From: a virus
Reading direction: 5' to 3' (one strand)
Virus record (IMG/VR): IMGVR_UViG_3300037189_009730
Span: 1-20,803 of that record
Length of the DNA stretch: 20,803 nt
The translations under genes and the position numbers were made by a program. Each line of letters begins with the position of its first letter. Positions within the stretch are counted from its first letter, which is position 1. Shown here in pieces: positions 19,953-20,803 of this stretch. Under the pieces are notes generated by a model. It had not been told where the DNA came from and did not search any database. It saw only the letters and a list, made by a program, of their open reading frames with translations.

Positions 19953-20499
19953 TTTTGGCCTGTTCATCACTTTGATAACTTTCTTGGTCCAGACCCTGCT
20001 CGTATGCCCGATCTAGGTCTTCCAAATCTATTTCTTCATCTTCCATTTCCACTGATCCTGTGCGTATATCCGTCATCAGTGCTTTGGGCATGGTGATTTC
20101 CACCAGCCAGATTTTCTTTTCTACCAATCTTGCCTTGTGTGTGCCAGGGCGATAGTCGTCAGGGCCTTCAATTTTCATGGGCACTTTCATGGCAGTTTTT
20201 TTGTACTTGACTTCACAGTCAAACGGCAACAATCTGCGGGCACCGCGTGGGTCGGGCATGAGTTTTTCTGGCCACATGAATATGCAGGTCACGCGGTATT
20301 TGCCAATTGTGGGTCCTGAAACCAATTCGCCAATGTACCAGTTTTTAAAAGCATACAAATCCAGCTCGTCCAGCACACGTTCAAAATCTAACAGCGTGAG
20401 CAAACTGCCTTCGCTCATGTAGATGTCTTTGATGTTTTCACTGACCTGCCAATAATCTTCGCCGGACTTGAAAATCGCCTGATCTATAGTTTTGCTCAT
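19918..20499 (-). CDS. Conserved T4-like phage protein of unknown function
   Basis: 193 residues. The block DIYMSEGSLLTLLDFERVLDELDLYAFKNW (about 25-54) and the following YRVTCIFMWPEKLMPDPRGARRL (about 68-90) are a pattern I recognise as highly conserved in marine T4-like phages, without known function. The C terminus is acidic (MEDEEIDLEDLDRAYEQGLDQ), then Gln/Asn-rich. A late core at 20505-20512 lies 5 nt before the ATG and there is no Shine-Dalgarno, so translation is probably from a leaderless mRNA. It overlaps the following gene by 35 nt. Confidence 0.82.
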   Translation of the reverse strand: MSKTIDQAIFKSGEDYWQVSENIKDIYMSEGSLLTLLDFERVLDELDLYAFKNWYIGELVSGPTIGKYRVTCIFMWPEKLMPDPRGARRLLPFDCEVKYKKTAMKVPMKIEGPDDYRPGTHKARLVEKKIWLVEITMPKALMTDIRTGSVEMEDEEIDLEDLDRAYEQGLDQESYQSDEQAKNAQQTLQQPAI

Positions 20500-20504
20500 A
20501 CAGT

Positions 20505-20512
20505 TATTTATG
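20505..20512 (-). promoter_or_regulatory. Late promoter core CATAAATA
   Basis: CATAAATA on the minus strand, exactly 5 nt before the ATG at 20499; predicted +1 coincides with the start codon. It forms one half of a divergent promoter region with the core at 20616-20623. Confidence 0.65.
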
Positions 20513-20615
20513 GTGATTTTGTTGTGCGGCAGATTTGGAGATTTTACAGCCTAGTCTCTTACTTATGATAATCTGTGCCAAATAACTAACCATATTAAAC
20601 TCCGCACTCGGCGTC

Positions 20616-20623
20616 TGTAAATA
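20616..20623 (+). promoter_or_regulatory. Plus-strand late promoter core TGTAAATA
   Basis: TGTAAATA followed by CTTA, the same 12-mer as upstream of the methyltransferase gene. T4 geometry predicts a start near 20629, the first base of a stem-loop. Confidence 0.6.
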
Positions 20624-20628
20624 CTTAC

Positions 20629-20645
20629 AACAGCATGAGGCTGTT
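20629..20645 (+). promoter_or_regulatory. Stem-loop at the predicted 5' end of the rightward transcript
   Basis: AACAGC (20629-20634), loop ATGAG, GCTGTT (20640-20645): a perfect 6-bp stem. It lies between the late core and the GGAGAG ribosome binding site (20665-20670), so it would form the extreme 5' end of the mRNA, where hairpins often slow decay. Confidence 0.45.
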
Positions 20646-20676
20646 ATTCAACCTTAACTACCACGGAGAGTTCGAC

Positions 20677-20803
20677 TTGAGTAGACAACGAGCAACAAAA
20701 GCACAAAGACGTCAGCAAATGACATACCAAGAAAACACCATAAGATTTGAACCTGCAAAGCCACAGAAACAACGGCCCATTGATATCGTGCCTAGAACAC
20801 GCA
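20677..20803 (+). CDS. N terminus of a phage protein cut by window end (possibly PhoH-like)
   Basis: Frame open to the right edge. The start is taken as TTG at 20677, because GGAGAG stands 6 nt before it; the in-frame ATG at 20635 lies in a hairpin loop only about 6 nt after the predicted transcript start. The first residues are SRQRATKAQRRQQMTYQ, followed by IRFEPAKPQKQRPIDIVPRTR. A basic N terminus followed by a Pro-x-x-Arg-Thr-Arg segment is what I would expect before the P-loop of a phage PhoH-like ATPase, but the P-loop itself is outside the window, so the family call is only a guess. Confidence 0.6.
   Translation, partial: MSRQRATKAQRRQQMTYQENTIRFEPAKPQKQRPIDIVPRTR

Overview
The window looks like part of a T4-like (myovirus-type) phage genome from an aquatic, probably Gram-negative host. 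The phage assignment rests on several things read directly. Genes are packed with 1-4 nt stop/start overlaps. There is a complete lysis set: GH19-type endolysin, holin-like protein, inner and outer spanin-like proteins. There is a GIY-YIG homing endonuclease. T4-type late promoter cores (NNTAAATA) sit in front of gene blocks. Many proteins belong to types I associate with marine/freshwater T4-like phages. No genome-wide hallmark (capsid, terminase, portal) is in view, so the phage call is strong but indirect. Host is inference: the Bug/TctC-type binding protein is a family especially abundant in betaproteobacteria, and composition is moderate in GC by eye.

Layout. Nearly everything reads on the minus strand, so transcription runs from about 17.9 kb leftwards to base 1. 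In that order: a TctC/Bug binding protein and a sulfotransferase-like P-loop protein; then a late unit of endolysin, i-spanin, GIY-YIG endonuclease, o-spanin, a complete isocitrate lyase (aceA) and a GT25 glycosyltransferase; then a unit of lipoprotein, ParB-like-fold protein, kinase-like protein, three small proteins (one coiled-coil membrane protein, one holin-like) and a small secreted protein; then dnaJ and a clpA-like unfoldase, each behind a sigma70-type promoter; then conserved small structural-type genes, a nucleotidyltransferase, a GT-A glycosyltransferase and a very large multidomain protein (nucleotidyltransferase, HExxH metallopeptidase, probable amidoligase) that runs off the left edge. 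To the right, a plus-strand methyltransferase (17969-18700) converges on an SGNH-like hydrolase. Two conserved T4-like phage proteins follow, and a divergent plus-strand gene leaves the window on the right.

How the genes may work together. The endolysin, holin and spanin genes form the lysis programme. Isocitrate lyase (glyoxylate shunt) and the carboxylate-binding protein are metabolic cargo expressed from the same late region. The chaperone pair DnaJ plus ClpA-like protein (with a ClpP-docking IGF loop) could redirect host proteolysis. Glycosyltransferases, the sulfotransferase-like protein, the methyltransferase and the SGNH hydrolase suggest modification of virion or host surface glycans. 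One or two proteins begin with a sequence resembling the T4 capsid-targeting peptide and may be packaged in the head. Five late promoters lie so close to their start codons that the mRNAs should be leaderless or nearly so.

There is no gene-free stretch over 300 bases. The longest gap is 20500-20676, which holds divergent late promoters and a stem-loop. I saw no tRNA, rRNA, CRISPR array or insertion sequence.
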